In this document: piece by piece, positions 34,941 to 46,860 of the stretch
Layout: each line of letters opens with the position of its first letter
How positions within the stretch are numbered: position 1 is the stretch's first letter
Source of the DNA: Hydractinia symbiolongicarpus
Taxonomy: Eukaryota; Cnidaria; Hydrozoa; Anthoathecata; Hydractiniidae
Assembly: GCF_029227915.1 (NCBI RefSeq)
Contig: NC_079888.1
Location: 620,001 to 684,000 of the forward strand
Reading direction: 5' to 3'
DNA length: 64,000 nt
Program-made: the position numbers and the translations under genes
Notes under the pieces: model-generated
Databases searched by the model: none
Seen by the model: only the letters and a program-made list of their open reading frames with translations
What the model was told of the DNA's origin: nothing

Positions 34941-36803
34941 TTCAATTAAGTCCCACAGTCAATTGTTTAACTTTTAAAAGCGATACAACTTAGTAAGATC
35001 GGAAAAAATCGCTAAATACATGTTGGTACGAATATGTGAAGCAACCGTTGTAACTCAAACCGATTAACACCGTTAGAAAGTCAATGAAATGTAGTTTGTC
35101 AAACTGTCTCTACTTCTTCAGCGTGAACTAACAGCTAGGATTGGTCTCACAGAACAAAATGACTTATTAATCTTAATTTTTAAATGAAGCACTATCACAC
35201 CGCCCAGTGTAATCGCTGAGTTTCATTAATCCTGTCAAATTAAGAAGAATGTCATTCCTTGGAGTCCAATTGGCTCATTTATCACATTTATCAGGTCACA
35301 GTCCAGAATCAGTTGAACTAAGTCCTACAGTTAATCAGTTCACCGTTAAAAGCGATACAACTTAGTAATATCGGAACAAAATCACTAAATACATGTTGGT
35401 ACGAATATGTGACGCAACCGTTGTAACTCAAACGGATTGACACCGTTAAAAAGACAATGAAATGTAGTTTTTGAAACTGTCTCTATTTCTTCAGCGTGAA
35501 TTAACAGATAGGATTGGTCCCGAAGTAAAAAATAACTTATTTATCGAAATTTTTAAATGAAACGCTACCACAGGGCCCAGTGTAATCGCTGAGTTCCGGC
35601 AATCATGTCAAATTAAGAAGATTGTCATTCCTTGGAGTCCAATTGGCTCATTTATCACATTTATAAGATCACAGTCCAAAATTAGTCCAATTAAGTCTCA
35701 CAGTCAATCGTTTCACTTTTAAAGGCGATACAACTTAGTAATATCGGAACAAAATCACTAAATACATGTTGGTACGAATATGTGACGCAACCGTTGTAAC
35801 TCAAAGGGATTGACACCGTTAAAAAGACAATGAAATGTAGTTTTTGAAACTGTCTCTAATTCTTCAGCGTGAACTAACGGATAGGATTGGTCCCACAGTA
35901 AAAAATGACTTATTTATCGAAATTTTTAAATGAAACGCTACCACAGGGTCCAGTGTAATCGCTGAGTTCCGGCAATCATGTCAAATTAAGAAGATTGTCA
36001 TTCCTTGGAGTCCAATTGGCTCATTTATCACATTTATAAGATCACAGTCCAAAATTAATCCAATTAAGTCTCACAGTCAATCGTTTCACTTTTAAAGGCG
36101 ATACAACTTAGTAATATCGGGAAAAATGGCTAAATACATGTTGGTTCAAATATGTGAAGCAACCGTTGTAACTCAAACCGATTGCCAATGTTAAAAAGAC
36201 AATGAAATGTAGTTTTTGAAACTGTCTCTATTTCTTCAGCGTGAATTAACGGCTAGGATTGGTCCCACAGTAAAAAATGACTTATTTATCTTAATTTTTA
36301 AATAAAACGCTACCACACCGCCCAGTGTAATCGCTGAGTCCCAGCAATCATGTCAAATTAAGAAGAATGTCATTCCTTGGAGTCCACTTGGCTCATTTAT
36401 CACATTTATCAGGTTACAGTCCAGAATCAGTTCAACTAAGTCCCACAGTCAATCAGTTCACCGTTAAAAGCGATACAACTTAGTAATATCGGAACAAAAT
36501 CACAAAATACATGTTGGTACGAATATGTGACGCAACCGTTGTAACTCAAACGGATTGACACCGTTAAAAAGACAATGAAATATAGTTTTTGAAACTGTCT
36601 CTATTTCTTCAGCGTGAACTAACGGATAGGATTGGTCCCATAGTAAAAAATTACTTATTTATCGAAATTTTTAAATGAAGCGCTACCACAGGGTCCAGTG
36701 TAATAGCTGAGTTCTGGCAATCATGTCGAGTTAAAAAGAATGTTATTTCTTGGAGTTCAGTTGACTCATTTATCACATTTAGCAGGTCACAGTCCAGAAA
36801 CAA
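34618..36803. repeat. 6-mer HOR, copy 1 (with 49-bp deletion)
   Basis: Starts 34618, 34941, 35313, 35686, 36059, 36431; classes A B A' A' C A; 2,186 bp. Monomer for monomer it corresponds to 36804-39038. The first monomer is only 323 bp because of an internal deletion described separately. Private marks include 'cccgaagtaaaaaataac' near 35519 and 'ctcacagaacaaaatg' near 35147. Confidence 0.85.
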
Positions 36804-39038
36804 TTCAATTAATTCCCACAGTCAACCGTTTCACTTTTAAAAGCGATACAACTTAGTAATATCGGAACAAATCGCTAAATACATGTTGGTACGAATACGT
36901 GACGCAATCGTTGTAACTCAAACGGATTGACACCGTTAGAAAGTCAATGAAAAGTAGTTTTTGAAACTGTCTCTGTTTTTTCAGCGCGAACTAATGGCTA
37001 GGATTGGTCCCACAGTAAAAAATGACTTAATTATCTAAATTTTTAAATGAAGCGCTACCACAGGGTCCAGTGTAATCGTTGAGTTCCGGCAATCATGTCG
37101 AGTTAAAAAGAATGTTATTTCTTGGAGTCCAATTGGCTCATTTATCACATTTATAAGGTCACAGTCCAGAATCAGTTCAATTAAGTCCCACAGTCAATTG
37201 TTTAACTTTTAAAAGCGATACAACTTAGTAAGATCGGAAAAAATCGCTAAATACATGTTGGTACGAATATGTGAAGCAACCGTTGTAACTCAAACGGATT
37301 AACACCGTTAGAAAGTCAATGAAATGTAGTTTTTGAAACTGTCTCTACTTCTTCAGCGTGAACTAACAGCTAGGATTGGTCTCACAGTACAAAATGACTT
37401 ATTAATCTTAATTTTTAAATGAAGCACTATCACACCGCCCAGTGAAATCGCTGAGTTTCATTAATCCTGTCAAATTAAGAAGAATGTCATTCCTTGGAGT
37501 CCAATTGGCTCATTTATCACATTTATCAGGTCACAGTCCAGAATCAGTTGAACTAAGTCCTACAGTTAATCGGTTCACCGTTAAAAGCGATACAACTTAG
37601 TAATATCGGAACAAAATCACTAAATACATGTTGGTACGAATATGTGACGCAACCGTTGTAACTCAAACGGATTGACACCGTTAAAAAGACAATGAAATGT
37701 AGTTTTTGAAACTGTCTCTATTTCTTCAGCGTGAATTAACAGATAGGATTGGTCCCACAGTAAAAAATAACTTATTTATCGAAATTTTTAAATGAAACGC
37801 TACCACAGGGCCCAGTGTAATCGCTGAGTTCCGGCAATCATGTCAAATTAAGAAGATTGTCATTCCTTGGAGTCCAATTGGCTCATTTATCACATTTATA
37901 AGATCACAGTCCAAAATTAGTCCAATTAAGTCTCACAGTCAATCGTTTCACTTTTAAATGCGATACAACTTAGTAATATCGGAACAAAATCACTAAATAC
38001 ATGTTGGTACGAATATGTGACGCAACCGTTGTAACTCAAAGGGATTGACACCGTTAAAAAGACAATGAAATGTAGTTTTTGAAACTGTCTCTAATTCTTC
38101 AGCGTGAACTAACGGATAGGATTGGTCCCACAGTAAAAAATGACTTATTTATCGAAATTTTTAAATGAAACGCTACCACAGGGTCCAGTGTAATCGCTGA
38201 GTTCCGGCAATCATGTCAAATTAAGAAGATTGTCATTCCTTGGAGTCCAATTGGCTCATTTATCACATTTATAAGATCACAGTCCAAAATTAATCCAATT
38301 AAGTCTCACAGTCAATCGTTTCACTTTTAAAGGCGATACAACTTAGTAATATCGGGAAAAATGGCTAAATACATGTTGGTTCAAATATGTGAAGCAACCG
38401 TTGTAACTCAAACGGATTGCCAATGTTAAAAAGACAATGAAATGTAGTTTTTGAAACTGTCTCTACTTCTTCAGCGTGAACTAACAGCTAGGATTGGTCT
38501 CACATTACAAAATGACTTATTAATCTTAATTTTTAAATGAAGCACTATCACACCGCCCAGTGAAATCGCTGAGTTTCATTAATCCTGTCAAATTAAGAAG
38601 AATGTCATTCCTTGGAGTCCACTTGGCTCATTTATCACATTTATCAGGTTACAGTCCAGAATCAGTTCAACTAAGTCCCACAGTCAATCAGTTCACCGTT
38701 AAAAGCGATACAACTTAGTAATATCGGAACAAAATCACAAAATACATGTTGGTACGAATATGTGACGCAACCGTTGTAACTCAAACGGATTGACACCGTT
38801 GAAAAGACAATGAAATGTAGTTTTTGAAACTGTCTCTATTTCTTCAGCGTGAACTAACGGATAGGATTGGTCCCATAGTAAAAAATTACTTATTTATCGA
38901 AATTTTTAAATGAAGCGCTACCACAGGGTCCAGTGTAATCGCTGAATTCCGGCAATCATGTCGAGTTAAAAAGAATGTTATTTCTTGGAGTTCAATTGGC
39001 TCATTTATCACATTTATAAGATCACAGTCCAAAATCAG
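36804..39038. repeat. 6-mer HOR, copy 2
   Basis: Starts 36804, 37176, 37548, 37921, 38294, 38666; classes A B A' A' B A; 2,235 bp. The first four monomers follow copy 1 closely. M104 (38294) starts like copy 1's C monomer ('gggaaaaatggc', 'gccaatgttaaaaag') and turns into a B monomer around 38460 ('ctacttcttcagcg', 'ggtctcacattac'). M105 (38666) starts like copy 1's last monomer and then follows 32511 onward ('accgttgaaaagac'). Copy 2 therefore contains two more exchange points than copy 1. Confidence 0.83.
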
Positions 39039-41647
39039 TCCAATTAAGTCCCACAGTCAATCGTTTCACTTTTAAAAGCGATACAAGTTAGTAATAACGG
39101 AACAAAATCACTAAATACATGTTGGTACAAATTGTTGACGCAACCGTTGTAACTCAAACAGATTGCCACCGTCAAAAAGACAATGAAATGTAGTTTTTGA
39201 AACTGTCTCTATTTCTTCAGCGTGAACTAACGGTTAGGATTGGTCTCACAGTACAAAATGACTTATTAATCTTAATTTTTAAATGAAGCACTATCACACC
39301 GCCCAGTGTAATCGCTGAGTTTCATTAATCCTGTCAAATTAAGAAGAATGTCATTCCTTGGAGTCCACTTGGCTCATTTATCACATTTATCAGGTTACAG
39401 TCCAGAATCTGTTCAACTAAGTCCCACAGTCAATCGGTTCACCGTTAAAAGCGACACAACTTAGTAATATCGGAACAAAATCACAAAATACATGTTGGTA
39501 CGAATATGTGACGCAACCGTTGTAACTCAAACGGATTGACACCGTTAAAAAGACAATGAAATGTAGTTTTTGAAACTGTCTCTATTTCTTCAGCGTGAAC
39601 TAACGGATAGGATTGGTCCCATAGTAAAAAATTACTTATTTATCGAAAATTTTAAATGAAGCGCTACCACAGGGTCCAGTGTAATCGCTAAGTTCCGGCA
39701 ATCATGTCGAGTTAAAAAGAATGTTATTTCTTGGAGTTCAATTGGCTCATTTATCACATTTATAAGGTCACAGTCCAGAATCAGTTCAATTAAGTCCCAC
39801 AGTCAATTGTTTAACTTTTAAAAGCGATACAACTTAGTAAGATCGGAAAAAATCGCTAAATACATGTTGGTACGAATATGTGAAGCAACCGTTGTAACTC
39901 AAACGGATTGACACCGTTAGAAAGTCAATGAAATGTAGTTTTTGAAACTGTCTCTACTTCTTCAGCGTGAACTAACGGCTAGGATTGGTCTCACAGTACA
40001 AAATGACTTATTAATCTTAATTTTTAAATGAAGCACTATCACACCGCCTAGTGTAATCGCTGAGTTTCATTAATCCTGTCAAATTAAGAAGAATGTCATT
40101 CCTTGGAGTCCAATTGGCTCATTTATCACATTTATCAGGTCACAGTCCAGAATCAATTGAACTAAGTCCCACAGTTTATCGGTTCACCGTAAAAAGCGAT
40201 ACAACTTAGTAATATCGGAACAAAATCACTAAATACATGTTGGTACGAATATGTGACGCAACCGTTGTAACTCAAACGGATTGACACCGTTAAAAAGACA
40301 ATGAAATGTAGTTTTTGAAACTGTCTCTAATTCTTCAGCGTGAACTAACGGATAGGATTGGTCCCACAGTAAAAAATGACTTATTTATCGAAATTTTTAA
40401 ATGAAACGCTACCACAGGGTCCAGTGTAATCGCTGAGTTCCGGCAATCATGTCAAATTAAGAAGATTGTCATTCCTTGGAGTCCAATTGGCTCATTTATC
40501 ACATTTATAAGATCACAGTCCAAAATTAATCCAATTAAGTCTCACAGTCAATCGTTTCACTTTTAAAGGCGATACAACTTAGTAATATCGGGAAAAATGG
40601 CTAAATACATGTTGGTTCAAATATGTGAAGCAACCGTTGTAACTCAAACGGATTGCCAATGTTAAAAAGACAATGAAATGTAGTTTTTGAAACTGTCTCT
40701 ATTTCTTCAGCGTGAATTAACGGCTAGGATTGGTCCCACAGTAAAAAATGACTTATTTATCCTAATTTTTAAATAAAACGCTACCACACCGCCCAGTGTA
40801 ATCGCTGAGTCCCAGCAATCATGTCAAATTAAGAAGAATGTCATTCCTTGGAGTCCACTTGGCTCATTTATCACATTTATCAGGTTACAGTCCAGAATCA
40901 GTTCAACTAAGTCCCACAGTCAATCAGTTCACCGTTAAAAGCGATACAACTTAGTAATATCGGAACAAAATCACAAAATACATGTTGGTACGAATATGTG
41001 ACGCAACCGTTGTAACTCAAACGGATTGACACCGTTAAAAAGACAATGAAATATAGTTTTTGAAACTGTCTCTATTTCTTCAGCGTGAACTAACGGATAG
41101 GATTGGTCCCATAGTAAAAAATTACTTATTTATCGAAATTTTTAAATGAAGCGCTACCACAGGGTCCAGTGTAATAGCTGAGTTCTGGCAATCATGTCGA
41201 GTTAAAAAGAATGTTATTTCTTGGAGTTCAGTTGGCTCATTTATCACATTTATAAGATCACAGTCCAAAATCAGTCCAATTAAGTCCCACAGTCAATTGT
41301 TTCACTTTTAAAAGCGATACAAGTTAGTAATATCGGAACAAAATCACTAAATACATGTTGGTACAAATTGTTGACGAAACCGTTATAACTTAAACAGATT
41401 GCCACCGTTAAAAAGACAATGAAATGTAGTTTTTGAAACTGTCTCTATTTCTTCAGCGTGAACTAACGGTTAGGATTGGTCTCACAGTACAAAATGACTT
41501 ATTAATCTTAATTTTTAAATATAGCACTATCACACCGCCCTGTGTAATCGCTGAGTTTCACTAATCCTGTCAATTTAAGAAGAATGTCATTCCTTGGAGT
41601 CCACTTGGCTCATTTATCACATTTATCAGGTTACAGTCCAGAATCAG
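39039..41647. repeat. Mixed monomers M106-M112
   Basis: Starts 39039, 39412, 39785, 40157, 40530, 40902, 41275; classes B A B A' C A B. M106-M107 continue the copy of 32755-33360 at offset 6,284 ('acaagttagtaataacgg', 'gaatctgttcaac', 'gcgacacaac'). M110-M111 repeat M98-M99 at offset 4,471. M112 is again the 'tacaaattgttgacg' type with private changes ('gacgaaaccgttataactt', 'taaatatagcac'). Confidence 0.85.
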
Positions 41648-41741
41648 TTCAACTAAGTCCCACAGTCAATCGGTTCACCGTTAAAAGCGATACAACTTAG
41701 TAATATCGGAACAAAATCACAAAATACATGTTGGTACGAAT

Positions 41742-43229
41742 ATGTGACGCAACCGTTGTAACTCAAACGGATTGACACCGTTAAAAAGACAATGAAATGT
41801 AGTTTTTGAAACTGTCTCTATTTGTTCAGCGTGAACTAACGGATAGGATTGGTCCCATAGTAAAAAATTACTTATTTATCGAAATTTTCAAATGAAGCGC
41901 TACCACAGGGTCCAGTGTAATCGCTAAGTTCCGGCAATCATGTCGAGTTAAAAAGAATGTTTTTTCTTGGAGTTCAATTGGCTCATTTATCACATTTATA
42001 AGATCACAGTCCAAAATCAGTCCAATTAAGTCTCACAGTCAATCGTTTCACTTTTAAAAGCGATACAAGTTAGTAATATCGGAACAAAATCACTAAATAC
42101 ATGTTGATACAAATTGTTGACGCAACCGTTGTAACTCAAACAGATTGCCACCGTTAAAAAGACAATGAAATGTAGTTTTTGAAACTCTCTATTTCTTCAG
42201 CGTGAACTAGCGGCTAGGATTGGTCTCACAGTACAAAATGACTTATTAATCTTAATTTCTAAATGAAGCACTATCACACCGCCCAGTGTAATCGCTGAGT
42301 TTCATTAATCCTGTCAAATTAAGAAGAATGTTATTTCTTGGAGTCCAATTGGCTCATTCATCACATTTATAAGGTCACAGTCCAGAATCAGTTCAATTAA
42401 GTCCCACAGTCAATCGTTTCACTTTTAAAAGAGATACAACTTAGTAATATCGGAAAAAAAACGCTAAATACATGTTGGTACGAATATGTGACGCAACCGT
42501 TGTAACTCAAACGGATTGACACCGTTAAAAAGACAATGAAATGTAGTTTTTGAAACTGTCTCTATTTGTTCAGCGTGAACTAACGGATAGGATTGGTCCC
42601 ATAGTAAAAAATTACTTATTTATCGAAATTTTCAAATGAAGCGCTACCACAGGGTCCAGTGTAATCGCTAAGTTCCGGCAATCATGTCGAGTTAAAAAGA
42701 ATGTTTTTTCTTGGAGTTCAATTGGCTCATTTATCACATTTATAAGATCACAGTCCAAAATCAGTCCAATTAAGTCTCACAGTCAATCGTTTCACTTTTA
42801 AAAGCGATACAAGTTAGTAATATCGGAACAAAATCACTAAATACATGTTGATACAAATTGTTGACGCAACCGTTGTAACTCAAACAGATTGCCACCGTTA
42901 AAAAGACAATGAAATGTAGTTTTTGAAACTCTCTATTTCTTCAGCGTGAACTAGCGGCTAGGATTGGTCTCACAGTACAAAATGACTTATTAATCTTAAT
43001 TTCTAAATGAAGCACTATCACACCGCCCAGTGTAATCGCTGAGTTTCATTAATCCTGTCAAATTAAGAAGAATGTTATTTCTTGGAGTCCAATTGGCTCA
43101 TTCATCACATTTATAAGGTCACAGTCCAGAATCAGTTCAATTAAGTCCCACAGTCAATCGTTTCACTTTTAAAAGAGATACAACTTAGTAATATCGGAAA
43201 AAAAACGCTAAATACATGTTGGTACGAAT
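41742..43229. repeat. Tandem dimer duplication I (period 744)
   Basis: Two adjacent copies of a two-monomer block, roughly 41742-42485 and 42486-43229. Shared rare marks at exact 744-bp spacing: 'tatttgttcagcg' (41821/42565), 'aaattttcaaatg', 'cgctaagttccgg', 'gttttttcttgg', 'gttgatacaaattg' (about 42104/42848), 'gaaactctctatttc', 'gaactagcgg', 'aatttctaaatg' and 'ctcattcatcac'. I saw no difference between copies by eye. The edges are approximate because flanking monomers are similar. Monomer starts inside: 42021, 42392, 42765, 43136. Confidence 0.88.
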
Positions 43230-44755
43230 ATGTGAAGCAACCGTGGTAACTCAAACGGATTGACAACATTAGAAAGTCAATGAAAGGTAGTTTTTGAAAC
43301 TCTCTCTATTTCTTCATCGTGAACTAACGGATAGGATTGGTCCCACAGTAAAAAGTGACTTATTTATATAAATTTTTAAATAAATTGCTACCACAGGGTC
43401 CAGTGTAATCGTTGAGTTCCGGCAATCATGTCCAGTTAAAAAGAATGTTATTTCTTGGAGTCCAATTGGCTCATTTATAACATTTATAAGGTCACAGTCC
43501 AGAATCAGTTCAATTAAGTCCCACAGTCAATCGTTTCACTTTTAAAAGCGATACAACTTAGTAAGATCGGAACAAAATCACTAAATACATGTTGGTGCGA
43601 ATATGTGACGCAACCGTTGTAACTCAAACGGATTGCCACCGTTAAAAATACAATTAAATGTAGTTTTTGAAACTGTCTCTATTTCTTCAGCGTGAACTAA
43701 CGGCTAGGATTGGTCCCACAGTAAAAAATGACTTATTTATCTTAATTTTTAAATAAAGCGCTACCACACCGCCCAGTGTAATCGCTGAGTCCCAGCAATC
43801 ATGTCAAATTACGAAGAATGTCATTCCTTATAGTCCAATTGGCTCATTTATCACATTTATCAGGTTACAGTCCAGAATCAGTTCAACTAAGTCCCACAGT
43901 CAATCGGTTCACCGTTAAAAGCGATACAACTTAGTAATACCGGAAGAAATCGCTAAATACATGTTGGTATGAATCTTTGACGCAACCGTTGTAACTCAAA
44001 CGGATTGACAACATTAGAAAGTCAATGAAAGGTAGTTTTTGAAACTCTCTCTATTTCTTCATCGTGAACTAACGGATAGGATTGGTCCCACAGTAAAAAG
44101 TGACTTATTTATATAAATTTTTAAATAAATTGCTACCACAGGGTCCAGTGTAATCGTTGAGTTCCGGCAATCATGTCCAGTTAAAAAGAATGTTATTTCT
44201 TGGAGTCCAATTGGCTCATTTATAACATTTATAAGGTCACAGTCCAGAATCAGTTCAATTAAGTCCCACAGTCAATCGTTTCACTTTTAAAAGCGATACA
44301 ACTTAGTAAGATCGGAACAAAATCACTAAATACATGTTGGTGCGAATATGTGACGCAACCGTTGTAACTCAAACGGATTGCCACCGTTAAAAATACAATT
44401 AAATGTAGTTTTTGAAACTGTCTCTATTTCTTCAGCGTGAACTAACGGCTAGGATTGGTCCCACAGTAAAAAATGACTTATTTATCTTAATTTTTAAATA
44501 AAGCGCTACCACACCGCCCAGTGTAATCGCTGAGTCCCAGCAATCATGTCAAATTACGAAGAATGTCATTCCTTATAGTCCAATTGGCTCATTTATCACA
44601 TTTATCAGGTTACAGTCCAGAATCAGTTCAACTAAGTCCCACAGTCAATCGGTTCACCGTTAAAAGCGATACAACTTAGTAATACCGGAAGAAATCGCTA
44701 AATACATGTTGGTATGAATCTTTGACGCAACCGTTGTAACTCAAACGGATTGACA
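43230..44755. repeat. Tandem dimer duplication II (period 745)
   Basis: A second, different two-monomer block is repeated at once after duplication I. Shared rare marks: 'attgacaacattagaaag' (about 43259/44004), 'ttcatcgtgaac', 'tatataaatttttaaat' with 'aaattgctaccac', 'gtccagttaaaaag', 'tttataacattt', 'gttggtgcgaatatg', 'aatacaattaaatg', 'attacgaagaatg', 'ccttatagtcc' and 'taataccggaagaaatcg'. No difference noticed between copies. Monomer starts: 43509, 43882, 44254, 44627. The left edge lies within 43136-43264 and the right edge near 44755. Confidence 0.88.
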
Positions 44756-46205
44756 CCGTTAGAAAGTCAATGAAATCTACTTTTTGAAACTGTCTCTATT
44801 TTTTCAGCGCGAACTAACGGCTAGGATTGGCCCCACAGTAAAAAATGACATATTTATCTTAATTTTTAAATAAAGCGCTCCCACAGCAGCCAGTGTAATC
44901 GCTGAGTTCCGGCAATCATGTCAAGTTAAAAAGAATGTTATTTCTTGGATTCCAATTGGCTCATTTATCACATTTATAAGATGACAGTCCAGAATCAGTT
45001 CAATTAAGTCCCACAGTCAATCGTTTCACTTTCAAAAGCGACACCACTTAGTAATATCGAAAAAAAACAGTTAATACATGTTGGTACGGATATGTGAAGC
45101 AACCGTTGTAACTCAAACGGATTGACACCGTTAGAAAGTCAATGAAAGGTAGTTTTTGAAACTGTCTCTATTTCTTCAGCGTGAACTAACGGATAGGATT
45201 GGTCCCACAGTAAAAAATTACATATTTATCGAAATTTCAAAATAAAGCGCTACCACAGGGTCCAGTGTAATCGCTGAGTTCCGGCAATCATGTCGAGTTA
45301 AAAAGAATGTTATTTCTTGGAGTCCAATTGGCTCATTTATAACATTTATAAGGTCACAGTCCAGAATCAGTTCAATTAAGTCCCACAGTCAATCGTTTCA
45401 CTTTTAAAAGCGATACAACTTAGTAAGATCGGAATAAAATCACTAAATACATGTTGGTATGAATCTTTGACGCAACCGTTGTAACTCAAACGGATTGACA
45501 CCGTTAGAAAGTCAATGAAATCTACTTTTTGAAACTGTCTCTATTTATTCAGCGCGAACTAACGGCTAGGATTGGCCCCACAGTAAAAAATGACATATTT
45601 ATCTTAATTTTTAAATAAAGCGCTCCCACAGCGCCCAGTGTAATCGCTGAGTTCCGGCAATCATGTCAAGTTAAAAAGAATGTTATTTCTTGGATTCCAA
45701 TTGGCTCATTTATCACATTTATATGATGACAGTCCAGAATCAGTTCAATTAAGTCCCACAGTCAATCGTTTCACTTTCAAAAGCGACACCACTTAGTAAT
45801 ATTGAAAAAAAACACTTAATACATGTTGGTACGGATATGTGAAGCAACCGTTGTAACTCAAACGGATTGACACCGTTAGAAAGTCAATGAAAGGTAGTTT
45901 TTGAAACTGTCTCTATTTCTTCAGCGTGAACTAACGGATAGGATTGGTCCCACAGTAAAAAATTACATATTTATCGAAATTTTAAAATAAAGCGCTACCA
46001 CAGGGTCCAGTGTAATCGCTGAGTTCCGGCAATCATGTCGAGTTAAAAAGAATGTTATTTCTTGGAGTCTAATTGGCTCATTTATAACATTTATAAGGTC
46101 ACAGTCCAGAATCAGTTCAATTAAGTCCCACAGTCCATCGTTTCACTTTTAAAAGCTATACAACTTAGTAAGATCGGAATAAAATCACTAAATACATGTT
46201 GGTAC
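44716..46205. repeat. Tandem dimer duplication III (period ~745)
   Basis: A third two-monomer block is repeated, about 44716-45460 and 45461-46205. Shared marks: 'gaatctttgacg' (44716/45461), 'gaaatctactttttg', 'attggccccacag', 'aatgacatatttatc', 'tttcaaaagcgacacc', 'ttaatacatgttggtacgg' and 'ggaataaaatcac'. Differences are few ('cagcagccag' versus 'cagcgcccag', 'ttttttcagcg' versus 'tttattcagcg', 'aaatttcaaaat' versus 'aaattttaaaat'). Monomer starts: 44999, 45371, 45744, 46116. Confidence 0.85.
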
Positions 46206-46860
46206 GAATATGTGACGCAACCGTTGTAACTCAAACGGATTGACACCGTTAAAAAGACAATGAAATGTAGTTTTTGAAACTGTCTCTATTTCTTCAGCGT
46301 GAACTAACGGATAGGATTGGTCCCACAGTAAAAAATGACTTATTTATCGAAATTTTTAAATGAGGCGCTACCACAGGGTCCAGTGTAATCGCTGAGTTCC
46401 GGCAATCATGTCAAATTAAGAAGATTGTCATTCCTTGGAGACCAATTGACTCATTTATCACATGTAGCAGGTCACAGTCCGGAATCAGTTTAATTAAGTC
46501 CCACAGTCAATCGTTTCACTTTTAAAAGCGATACAACTTAGTAATACCGGAAGAAATCGCTAAATACATGTTGGTATGAATCTTTGACGCAACCGTTGTA
46601 ACTCAAACGGATTGACACCGTTAGAAAGTCAATGAAAGGTAGTTTTTGAAAATGTCTCTATTTCTTCAGCGTGAACTAACGGCTAGGATTGGCCCCACAG
46701 TAAAAAATGACATATTTATCTTAATTTTTAAATAAAGCGCTCCCACAGCGCCCAGTGTAATCGTTGAGTTCCGGCAATCATGTCGAGTTAAAAAGAATGT
46801 TATTTCTTGGAGTCCAATTGGCTCATTTATCACATTGATAAGGTCACAGTCCAGAATCAG
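46206..46860. repeat. Satellite monomers M125 (part)-M126
   Basis: This is the remainder of the monomer starting at 46116 (A', with 'aatgaggcgctacc') and the monomer starting at 46489 (D). M125 ends in the marker 'catgtagcaggtcacagtccgg', which recurs through the following 5-mer block at monomers starting 47234, 49096, 50584, 52818 and 53935. Only satellite is present. Confidence 0.88.
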
